Assembly (NCBI GenBank): GCA_029933295.1
Contig: JAOZOL010000187.1
Coordinates: 1-5,267 of the forward strand
DNA length: 5,267 nt
Direction: 5' to 3'
Origin: Desulfobacterales bacterium
GTDB lineage: Bacteria > Desulfobacterota > Desulfobacteria > Desulfobacterales > Desulfosalsimonadaceae
Below the pieces are notes generated by a model that was not told the DNA's origin, did not search any database, and was given only the letters and a program-made list of their open reading frames with translations. The translations under genes and the position numbers were made by a program. The stretch's first letter is position 1. Each line of letters starts with the position of its first letter. Shown here piece after piece: positions 1-5,254 of this stretch.

Positions 1-88
1 GAATTATGGGTGTCAGCGGAGGGTTTTTGTCAGCGAATTATGCGCATTGCTGTTTTTCGTAAATAAGAGCCGAAGCACGGAATTTGTG

Positions 89-1165
89 CTATTTGAGTTT
101 TGCTGTAATTTTATAATATTTTATATACCATTCTACAAACCTCTCAATCCCTTCTTCAACCGTTGTCGAGGGTTTGTATCCTATATCTCTAACGAGGTCG
201 CTCACATCCGCCTCGGTTCTGGGTACGTCACCGGCCTGCATGGGGAGCAGCTCTTTTTCAGCCTCTTTTTCCAGGCAGGTTTCAATAGCATGAATGTAAT
301 CCATCAAATGAACCGGGGAAGAATTGCCAATGTTGTACACGCTGTAAGGAGTTTTTTTGTTTTCGGAAGGATTGCTTCCTGCTGCTTCTTCTTTTTCGGG
401 AGGACGGTCAAGCACACGAATGATACCTTCCACAATGTCATCAACATAGGTAAAATCGCGTACCATATTTCCGTAGTTGAAAATTTTAATGGGTTTGTTT
501 TCCAGTATGGCTTTCGTGAACAGGAACAAGGCCATGTCGGGGCGTCCCCACGGGCCGTAAACAGTAAAAAACCGTAAGCCGGTTGTCGGCAGCCCAAACA
601 GATGACTATAAGTGTGCGCCATCAGTTCGTTGCTTTTTTTTGTGGCCGCATATAAACTGATGGGATGATCCACATTGTCGCTGGTGCTTAACGGCATTTT
701 TTTGTTGTTGCCATAGACGCTGGAAGAGCTGGCATAGACCAGATGCCTGATATGGTTATGACGACATGCTTCCAGTATGTTCAGGAATCCGACAATGTTG
801 CTGTTAATGTAAGTATAGGGATTTTCGATGCTGTAGCGCACGCCTGCCTGCGCTGCCAGGTTGCATACCTTGTCAAATTTTTCTTTTTCGAAAAGTTCCA
901 TGAGCGGTTCCCTGTCTTCCAGGTTCATACGTACAAAGGAGTAGTTGGGATATTTGGTGCTTTGCATGTGTTTATGCCACTGTTCCGCATCACGGGAAAT
1001 ACCTGTCTCTGCCAGCCGGGCGTACTTCAGGTTTACATCATAATAATCATTGATGTTGTCTATACCCACTACTTCGTTGCCTCTTTCCAGCAGTTTTCTG
1101 GCCAGGTGGAAACCTATAAATCCGGCAGTTCCGGTAACAAGGATTTTTTGTTTTTTTGGATTCAT
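89..1165 (-). CDS. NAD-dependent nucleotide-sugar epimerase, probable UDP-glucuronate 4-epimerase (SDR family)
   Basis: This 358-aa cytoplasmic enzyme most likely interconverts UDP-glucuronate and UDP-galacturonate through a 4-keto intermediate, supplying a precursor for surface polysaccharide. Visible motifs are the N-terminal Rossmann glycine motif TGTAGFIG (residues 11-18), an acidic residue after strand 2 (D36 in GIDNIND) suited to NAD, the serine-rich ASSSSVYG (145-152), and the catalytic pair Y172/K176 in YAATK. The segment LRFFTVYGPWGRPDMALF (197-214) and RDFTYVDDIV (236-245) are characteristic of the CapI/LpsL-type UDP-glucuronate epimerases. A charged, low-complexity insert (about 254-272) sits before the YNIGNSSPV segment. 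Length is normal for the family (about 330-360 aa). The ATG at 1165 places the glycine motif at the usual distance from the N-terminus; no Shine-Dalgarno is present. It is divergent from the export genes. The SDR epimerase assignment is firm. The exact substrate is less so, since a UDP-hexose or UDP-HexNAc epimerase is the alternative. Confidence 0.93.
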   Translation of the reverse strand: MNPKKQKILVTGTAGFIGFHLARKLLERGNEVVGIDNINDYYDVNLKYARLAETGISRDAEQWHKHMQSTKYPNYSFVRMNLEDREPLMELFEKEKFDKVCNLAAQAGVRYSIENPYTYINSNIVGFLNILEACRHNHIRHLVYASSSSVYGNNKKMPLSTSDNVDHPISLYAATKKSNELMAHTYSHLFGLPTTGLRFFTVYGPWGRPDMALFLFTKAILENKPIKIFNYGNMVRDFTYVDDIVEGIIRVLDRPPEKEEAAGSNPSENKKTPYSVYNIGNSSPVHLMDYIHAIETCLEKEAEKELLPMQAGDVPRTEADVSDLVRDIGYKPSTTVEEGIERFVEWYIKYYKITAKLK

Positions 1166-1176
1166 GTTGTTAAGGG

Positions 1177-1311
1177 TTATATAGGCTTTAGCAGGGGTAG
1201 TTGTTTAAGTCTGCCCACCCGGCTGAATTCGTTCGGACGGGCTTCGGCCTCCTTCACTGTTCCGTGTTGTATTTTAGGCACGGGCTTATCGGCCTCGCAG
1301 AATCGTGATAC
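1177..1311 (-). other. Coding-like open frame without ATG, ending 11 nt before the epimerase
   Basis: On the minus strand, 44 sense codons run from just after a TAA (1312-1314) to a TAA at 1177-1179. The stop lies 11 nt upstream of the epimerase ATG. The peptide contains EADKPVPKIQHGTV and ends RVGRLKQLPLLKPI, with charged and hydrophobic residues mixed in a protein-like way. There is no ATG; the first plausible start is a GTG at 1281 (34 codons). The plus strand across the same bases is also open for a long stretch. The signal may therefore come from a GC-rich repeat rather than from a gene. I recognise no family and assign no function. It could be a tiny leader gene, the 3' remnant of a gene, or part of a dispersed element. 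Confidence 0.2.
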
Positions 1312-1315
1312 TTAA
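1204..1315. repeat. GC-rich intergenic module with internal direct repeat
   Basis: Two near-copies of one motif lie 43 bp apart: CGGGCTTCGGCCTC (1238-1251) and CGGGCTTATCGGCCTC (1281-1296), identical apart from a 2-nt AT insertion. The first copy contains GGC-TTCG-GCC, a short stem closed by a UUCG-type loop. The module is loosely bounded by the inverted hexamers TTAAGT (1205-1210) and ACTTAA (1310-1315). Its composition is clearly more GC-rich than the AT-rich DNA on its upstream side. This is consistent with a dispersed non-coding element, but only one copy is visible here, so dispersal is inference. Confidence 0.35.
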
Positions 1316-1401
1316 GTTTGTTTTTCCGGTTTATGTTTTGGCTTCGTAACTATATTTGATGGTTATACCCAACGGCTTAGAAACGAAGTTATAAAACACG
1401 A

Positions 1402-1470
1402 GTATTGCGAGGGAGGCGAAAGCCTACCGTGGCAATCTCAGGAAACGCCAGGGGCTAAAGCTCGTAATAC
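1402..1470. repeat. REP-like palindromic module
   Basis: A 69-bp unit is bounded by the inverted arms GTATTGCGAG (1402-1411) and CTCGTAATAC (1461-1470), which match at 9 of 10 positions. Inside are a first hairpin AGGC-GAAA-GCCT (1414-1425) with a GNRA-type loop, nested within ATTGC (1404-1408) and GCAAT (1432-1436), and a second small hairpin GGGC-TAAA-GCTC (1452-1463). The ATTGCGAG ... GCAATCTC arrangement resembles intergenic palindromes of the REP type known in many bacteria, some mobilised by RAYT transposases. No RAYT or other transposase gene is present in the window. Function could be transcript termination, mRNA stability, or none. Confidence 0.4.
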
Positions 1471-1524
1471 AGATCCCGCCATTTTGGATTCATTCTGTGA
1501 AATAAGTTCCGGGTTACAGCGATG

Positions 1525-1550
1525 CTCCCCTTTAGGGGACTGAGGGGGCG
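1525..1550. repeat. CCCC/GGGG hairpin followed by a G-run
   Basis: The arms TCCCC (1526-1530) and GGGGA (1535-1539) enclose the loop TTTA; the outer T and A of that loop can also pair, giving a 6-bp stem with a 2-nt loop. A GGGGG run follows at 1544-1548, so the C arm could pair with either G-run. There is no downstream T-tract, so it is not a canonical intrinsic terminator on the plus strand. It may be another intergenic palindromic repeat. Confidence 0.3.
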
Positions 1551-1561
1551 CGGCGGCAGAA

Positions 1562-1589
1562 CTCTGAATCTTTATCTCTGAATCCGGAT
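1562..1589. repeat. Two-copy direct repeat, 14-bp period
   Basis: CTCTGAATC occurs at 1562-1570 and again at 1576-1584. The two 14-bp units (1562-1575 and 1576-1589) match at 11 of 14 positions. The period is a multiple of 7, and the TCTGAAT core resembles the TCTGAAAT core of the heptad-period array downstream of the kinase gene. Confidence 0.4.
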
Positions 1590-1695
1590 TTTAATTTATT
1601 ATCGTTAAAACACAGCTTCGCCTCTTCAGTCACATATGTGTATGCCTTTTCAGGGCAGATGGCTGATGTTAAAAAGGGGTATTTTTATAAAATAT

Positions 1696-1725
1696 CAAAT
1701 GTATAAAAAGTATGGAATTATTAAA
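1696..1725 (-). promoter_or_regulatory. Possible Bacteroidota-type promoter reading toward the epimerase
   Basis: On the minus strand, TACATTTG (1703 down to 1696) matches the Bacteroides -7 consensus TAnnTTTG exactly. TTTA (1725 down to 1722) lies 18 bp upstream as a weak -33 box (consensus TTTG). Transcription would begin about 520 bp before the epimerase ATG and run through all the intergenic modules. AT-rich DNA yields such matches by chance, and I see no better promoter nearer the gene. Confidence 0.2.
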
Positions 1726-1840
1726 GAAGAGAATAAAAAGAAAGTCTTTTTTTTTCGGGGGTTGCAATGTGTTTTCCTTATTATCAGTTGCGTAATGTCA
1801 ATGAGTCAGTCTGTTTGAAAAATGAAATGCCGGAGAACGG

Positions 1841-1868
1841 TTTTTTTCACAAAAATTTATCATCTTTG
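1841..1868 (+). promoter_or_regulatory. Candidate promoter for the wza-wzc operon
   Basis: CATCTTTG (1861-1868) matches the Bacteroides -7 box TAnnTTTG at five of six defined positions. It is preceded by an A/T-rich spacer and a T7 run (1841-1847) where a -33 element could lie, though no clear TTTG box sits at the ideal spacing. A start near 1875 would give a leader of about 50 nt. That leader contains a small hairpin, AACCC (1877-1881), loop GCAG, GGGTT (1886-1890). Location and composition support a promoter; the exact start is inference. Confidence 0.4.
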
Positions 1869-1924
1869 TTGTCTGTAACCCGCAGGGGTTTATTTGTGTT
1901 TAGTCATTCAATACCCTAAGACGC

Positions 1925-2692
1925 ATGCGCCACAGTTATCTTTTATGGTTTATCCTGTTCCTTGTGCTGGCAGCTTCGTGCTCCAGGCCGTTGCAGGAAA
2001 CGATCTATATGTACGGCATACGGGATTCGGTCTATCCCGGCGGCCCGGTGCCCGACGAATATAAAATTTCCGTAAACGATCAGTTATACATTCAGGTGAT
2101 TGCCGATGATCCGCAGAATGCGGTTTTTCTGAATCTGATACAGCCCGACAGGGCAGGATCTACCGGCGACACGGAACTGATCACCTACATCGTGGACGAA
2201 AACGGGGATATCTATTTCCTGTTGCTGGGGAAGATCCACGTGGAAGGAATGACGGTGAAAGAGGTGCGAAAACTGCTGCAGGGGAAAGTGGATCAGTACC
2301 TCGACAATACGGCTGTTTTTGTAAAACTGGTAGGGCGGAACATTACCGTGTTGGGTGAAGTGGATCGTCCGGGCCAGCATGCCATGGTCAAGAACCGTCT
2401 GAGTATTTTCGAAGCCATAGGTACGGCCGGAGACGTCACCGACTGGGCAAATTTCAAAGAAGTAACACTTATCCGCGAAACACCGGAAGGTAAGCTGATC
2501 ACTCATGTTGACCTGCTGAGTCCCGACCTGATCAACTCGCCTTATTATTATATATTACCCAACGATGTGCTGTATGTAAAAATGGATAAAAAAATCAGGG
2601 GAGAGAAGAACCTGGCGCCGTTTTCAGGGATATTCCTGGCCTTATCCATTATTTCCACAGCCTTGCTAATCGCCAATCTTTTTGTGAAATGA
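1925..2692 (+). CDS. wza: Wza-type outer-membrane polysaccharide export lipoprotein (OPX family)
   Basis: This 255-aa protein is the likely outer-membrane component that carries capsule or exopolysaccharide out of the cell, working with the inner-membrane kinase encoded next. The N-terminus is a lipoprotein signal: a hydrophobic stretch at residues 5-16 ending in LAASC, with C19 as the predicted lipidated cysteine. A Poly_export domain follows (about 44-135; YKISVNDQLYIQV at its start, DENGDIYFLLLGKI at 91-104). A SLBB-type beta-grasp segment comes next (about 138-195), with GEVDRPG at 144-150, then LPNDVLYV at 211-218. A hydrophobic C-terminal helix (about 233-253) ends in NLFVK. It is shorter than E. 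coli Wza (about 380 aa) because it has fewer SLBB-like repeats, as is usual for Bacteroidota homologues. The ATG at 1925 is chosen because it gives a complete lipoprotein signal; there is no Shine-Dalgarno. Its stop overlaps the kinase start, implying an operon. The symbol denotes the family, not proven orthology. Confidence 0.93.
   Translation: MRHSYLLWFILFLVLAASCSRPLQETIYMYGIRDSVYPGGPVPDEYKISVNDQLYIQVIADDPQNAVFLNLIQPDRAGSTGDTELITYIVDENGDIYFLLLGKIHVEGMTVKEVRKLLQGKVDQYLDNTAVFVKLVGRNITVLGEVDRPGQHAMVKNRLSIFEAIGTAGDVTDWANFKEVTLIRETPEGKLITHVDLLSPDLINSPYYYILPNDVLYVKMDKKIRGEKNLAPFSGIFLALSIISTALLIANLFVK
2689..2692 (+). promoter_or_regulatory. ATGA stop/start overlap
   Basis: The last codon of the export protein (TGA, 2690-2692) overlaps the ATG of the kinase (2689-2691). 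No Shine-Dalgarno lies upstream, so translation of the kinase probably depends on ribosomes finishing the export gene. This would keep the two partners of the export complex in step. Confidence 0.75.
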
Positions 2693-5151
2693 CACAACAG
2701 AACAATAATAATCAAAACGGGCAGGATGCCCGTAATGTGCCGCAGAACGACGATCTGGATATGCGCCGGCTGGTGTTTCAGATGTTGCGCCACTGGTACT
2801 GGTTTGTGCTGTCGGTGGTTGTAGCACTGTCTGTCGCTTATGTATATAACCGCTACACGACACCGGTCTATGAAATCCGTTCCAGCATCCTGATCGAAGA
2901 AAAGAAAGCCACCTCTCCCTTATCGGGCGGGATGGAAAACGGCGGCGTTTTCCAGGGGTTCAGTCTGATGGGAAGCGACTACAACCTCTATAACCAGATG
3001 GCCGTACTTCAGTCGAAATCCCTGATCTCAAGGGTGATGGAAGATCTTGATTTCAAAGTGAGTTACTACCGTGTAGGGAACATCATCACGGCTGAGATGT
3101 ACCGGAACCCGCCATTCAGGGTAGAATGGGACAGGAACCATCCGCAGGTGATCAATGCCGGATTTTTCGTGCATTTTCTGCCCGGAGGAAGAATAAGGCT
3201 TACTGTGGATGAAGAAGAGGTGCTGGTATTTGATTACGAAACGGAAGAGGCGCTCAAAAAATTACCCAAGCTTACTTTTACAACAGAAACAGAAGCCGGA
3301 ACACGGGTGGAAACAGCAAATTTTGCTTTTACAATCTTTCTTACGGACGGAAATGACCTGCCTGAAGAAGACCAGGAGTTTAAATTCCTTTTCAGTACTA
3401 AAGAATCATTGGTAGATCAGTACAGAAAAAAACTGACTGTAGAGAATACGCCAAAAGAGTCATCTATCCTGGAAGTCAGTCTGCTGGATGAAAATGTACA
3501 CAAGGGAAGTGCTTTTCTGAATAAACTGGCAGAGGTTTTTCAGTCGTATAATCTGGAGCGGAAAAACGAAAATGCCAGCCGTATCATCCGGTTTATCACA
3601 AGTCAGCTGGAAAAGATTACCGATTCGCTGATCATCTCAGAAGATAAAATGCAGGATTTTCAGTCGAAAAACAAGATTATTGACATTTCGCTGCAGACGG
3701 AACATCTGCTGGAGCAGATCAATGAGTTGGACAAGGAAAGGGTGATGCTGGAAACCAAAAACAAATATTATAAGTATTTACGGAATTATATCCGGAACAA
3801 CCAGGATCTGGGCAAAGTCATTGCGCCTTCGGCTATGGGGATAGAGGATCCCCTGCTGAATTCGCTGATTGCCGAGCTGAATACACTGATCGTGGAAAAA
3901 TCGAGCCTGACATCTGTAAAAAATGTAGAGCATCCCAAGCTGAAACGGCTGAACGCCCAGATAGAAAGCATCAAAAACAGTCTGCTGGAAAATACGAACA
4001 ACATCATTTCCCAATCGGAACTGGCCGTGGCCGACGTCAAAAAGCGGTTGAAATATTTCGAAGGGCTGGTGCAGCAATTGCCTGCCACCGAAAGGGAATA
4101 TGTGAACATAAAACGGGTTTACTCGATGAACAACGATATATACACCTTTCTGCTGGAGAAACTGGCTGAAGCACAAATTGCCAAGGCCTCCAACACACCT
4201 GATAACCGGGTGGTGGATGAAGCGGAGTCGCTGGGTATGGTCAAGCCCAACAAGAAACTGGGATATGCCCTGGCATTATCGCTGGGACTGATCATCCCTT
4301 TGCTGATCATCTTCCTGAAAGATTTCTTTAATACCAAGGTGATCTCGGATGAGGATATCAAAGAAGTCACCGGTTTTCCATTACTGGGATATGTCTATAA
4401 TACGGCCAGGGATTATAAAAGCAAAACACTGGTGCTCGACAAGCCTAATTCGCCTGCCAGCGAGCCATACAGGGCTATTGAGCATAAGTTGATGTTTTAC
4501 ACAAACACGGAGCATAAAAACCAGATCATAGCGGTTACTTCTTCGTATATGGGAGAGGGGAAGACCTTTAATGCGGTCAATATCGCTTCTTTGGAAGCTC
4601 TGTCGAAAAAGAAAACCGTCCTGGTGGATCTGGACCTGCGCCGGTCTTCACTGGCGGAAATTTTTGGCCTGGATCCCAACAAAGGGCTGGTCTATTATTT
4701 ACTGGGAAAGAGTTCTGTTGAAGAGATTATTTTTTCCACAAAGCATCCTTATCTGGACGTTATTCCTGCCGGCCCCATTCCTCCGAATCCGGCAGAACTG
4801 CTGAACGGACCGCGGCTGAAAGAGCTGTTCGACCGCCTCAGCGAATTGTATGATATAGTCATCGTTGACACTTCGCCGGTGGGCGCCGTGGCCGATACAC
4901 TGAAACTGTCGCAGTTGTTCGATACGATCGTTTTTATCGTGCGGCAGAACTATACCCGCAAGGAAGGATTGAAAAATGTACTGGGTGAACTGAAGGACCA
5001 CGGAATTACCCGGCTGGGAATCATCCTGAACAGCATTTCGCTGAAAACGCGCCCGCATGGCTACGGTTATGGTTACGGCTATGGTTATGGCTATGGCTAC
5101 AAAGCCGACACGAAAAACAGCAAACGTAAGGTGCTGCGGGGAGATGAGTGA
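2689..5151 (+). CDS. wzc: Wzc-type polysaccharide co-polymerase and tyrosine autokinase (BY-kinase)
   Basis: This 820-aa inner-membrane protein controls polysaccharide chain length and export and phosphorylates its own C-terminal tyrosines. An Asn-rich cytoplasmic start (1-24) precedes a Wzz domain with TM1 (about 36-54). A periplasmic region of about 470 aa has a beta-rich part (about 140-270) and coiled-coil helices (about 275-465). A GNVR-type segment follows (LPATEREYVNIKRVYSMNND, 464-483), then TM2 (about 524-543). The cytoplasmic CpsD-like kinase domain has Walker A SYMGEGKT (619-626; K625), Walker A' VLVDLDLR (644-651; D647, D649) and Walker B IVIVDTSP (723-730; D727). PAGPIPPNPAELL (693-705) is typical of the family. 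The tail has (Gly-Tyr)7, Y792 to Y804, as probable phosphate acceptors. The ATGA overlap at 2689-2692 suggests translational coupling and supports this start over M25. Kinase and co-polymerase are fused, as in proteobacterial Wzc. In the usual ExxRxxR oligomerisation motif the last Arg is E598. No cognate phosphatase is in the window. Confidence 0.95.
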   Translation: MTQQNNNNQNGQDARNVPQNDDLDMRRLVFQMLRHWYWFVLSVVVALSVAYVYNRYTTPVYEIRSSILIEEKKATSPLSGGMENGGVFQGFSLMGSDYNLYNQMAVLQSKSLISRVMEDLDFKVSYYRVGNIITAEMYRNPPFRVEWDRNHPQVINAGFFVHFLPGGRIRLTVDEEEVLVFDYETEEALKKLPKLTFTTETEAGTRVETANFAFTIFLTDGNDLPEEDQEFKFLFSTKESLVDQYRKKLTVENTPKESSILEVSLLDENVHKGSAFLNKLAEVFQSYNLERKNENASRIIRFITSQLEKITDSLIISEDKMQDFQSKNKIIDISLQTEHLLEQINELDKERVMLETKNKYYKYLRNYIRNNQDLGKVIAPSAMGIEDPLLNSLIAELNTLIVEKSSLTSVKNVEHPKLKRLNAQIESIKNSLLENTNNIISQSELAVADVKKRLKYFEGLVQQLPATEREYVNIKRVYSMNNDIYTFLLEKLAEAQIAKASNTPDNRVVDEAESLGMVKPNKKLGYALALSLGLIIPLLIIFLKDFFNTKVISDEDIKEVTGFPLLGYVYNTARDYKSKTLVLDKPNSPASEPYRAIEHKLMFYTNTEHKNQIIAVTSSYMGEGKTFNAVNIASLEALSKKKTVLVDLDLRRSSLAEIFGLDPNKGLVYYLLGKSSVEEIIFSTKHPYLDVIPAGPIPPNPAELLNGPRLKELFDRLSELYDIVIVDTSPVGAVADTLKLSQLFDTIVFIVRQNYTRKEGLKNVLGELKDHGITRLGIILNSISLKTRPHGYGYGYGYGYGYGYKADTKNSKRKVLRGDE
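5059..5100 (+). repeat. In-frame GGY-TAY hexanucleotide repeat, seven units
   Basis: Seven consecutive 6-bp units encode Gly-Tyr at the C-terminal tail of the kinase. The units alternate between GGC and GGT and between TAC and TAT, so the DNA repeat is imperfect while the peptide repeat is perfect. A change of whole units would keep the frame and alter the number of acceptor tyrosines. Confidence 0.9.
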
Positions 5152-5156
5152 TGTTA

Positions 5157-5254
5157 GAATTCTGAAATCTGAAATTGGAAATATGAAATTAGAAATCTGA
5201 AATAGGAACACAGAATTCTAAATTCGATATTGGGTGTTCGATATTCGATATTCA
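5157..5254. repeat. Degenerate tandem array with 7-bp period
   Basis: Starting 5 bp after the kinase stop codon, the sequence parses into about fourteen consecutive 7-bp units. The core is GAAATCT, GAAATTG, GAAATAT, GAAATTA, GAAATCT and GAAATAG (5164-5205). It is flanked by GAATTCT at 5157-5163 and at 5213-5219, and later units drift to AAATTCG and ATATTCG. A 14-bp superperiod is visible: GAAATCTGAAAT at 5164 and 5192, with GAAATATGAAAT at 5178. The outer GAATTCT units lie within perfect inverted arms TTAGAATTCT (5154-5163) and AGAATTCTAA (5212-5221). No gene start or T-tailed terminator is evident before the window ends. Confidence 0.6.

Larger units (their letters stand above)
1166..1924. 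other. 759-bp divergent intergenic region rich in short repeats, no convincing gene
   Basis: This gap separates the minus-strand epimerase from the plus-strand export operon. It is long for a bacterial divergent promoter region. From left to right it holds a GC-rich module with a duplicated CGGGCTT/CGGCCTC motif (about 1204-1315), a REP-like palindromic module (1402-1470), a CCCC/GGGG hairpin (1525-1550), a 14-bp direct repeat (1562-1589), an AT-rich stretch with an A/T hairpin (AAAAAGA 1735-1741, TCTTTTT 1745-1751, then T to 1755), and the candidate promoter and leader of the export operon. A 60-codon plus-strand frame (1636-1818) starts with ATG, but its residues track the A-rich then T-rich base composition, so I do not call it a gene. 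Confidence 0.7.

Noticed and set aside
1..42. Short direct repeats TGTCAGCG (11-18, 28-35) and GAATTATG (1-8, 35-42)
   Set aside because: These are two copies of 8-mers at the window edge with no wider structure; there is not enough sequence to interpret them.
74..90. Hairpin AGCAC / GTGCT at the end of the epimerase gene
   Set aside because: The stem is only 5 bp, it overlaps the stop codon, and no T-run follows directly on the minus strand, so a terminator call is not supported.
47..577. 176-codon plus-strand ORF at the left end
   Set aside because: It lies opposite the well-supported epimerase gene and has the Phe-rich, unstructured look of an antisense frame.
743..1315. 190-codon plus-strand ORF overlapping the epimerase N-terminus and the gap
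   Set aside because: It is antisense to conserved Rossmann-fold codons, and the extension into the gap comes from the GC-rich module, which lacks stops in several frames.
1351..1358. TATATTTG, a perfect match to the Bacteroides -7 box on the plus strand
   Set aside because: The only upstream TTTA is poorly spaced, and no gene follows for more than 550 bp, so it is probably a chance match.
1316..1543. 75-codon open plus-strand frame through the palindromic modules
   Set aside because: It has no ATG or plausible start, and it consists of several unrelated repeat modules rather than one coherent coding sequence.
1636..1818. 60-codon plus-strand ORF with ATG, basic then hydrophobic
   Set aside because: Its lysine-rich and phenylalanine-rich parts follow directly from A-rich and T-rich DNA. 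A second frame of the same stretch gives a similar pattern, and it has no recognisable domain.
5151..5165. ATG overlapping the kinase stop (TGATG)
   Set aside because: It opens a frame of only four codons before a TGA, so it is not a coupled downstream gene.
4699..5211. 170-codon minus-strand ORF opposite the kinase C-terminus
   Set aside because: It is a shadow of the kinase domain; its start lies in the heptad array, and its repetitive stretch is the reverse of the Gly-Tyr repeat.
5154..5221. Inverted arms TTAGAATTCT / AGAATTCTAA as insertion-sequence ends or a terminator
   Set aside because: The 48-bp interior has no coding capacity, each arm is itself a palindrome, and the arms are explained by two GAATTCT units of the heptad array; no T-tract follows the right arm.
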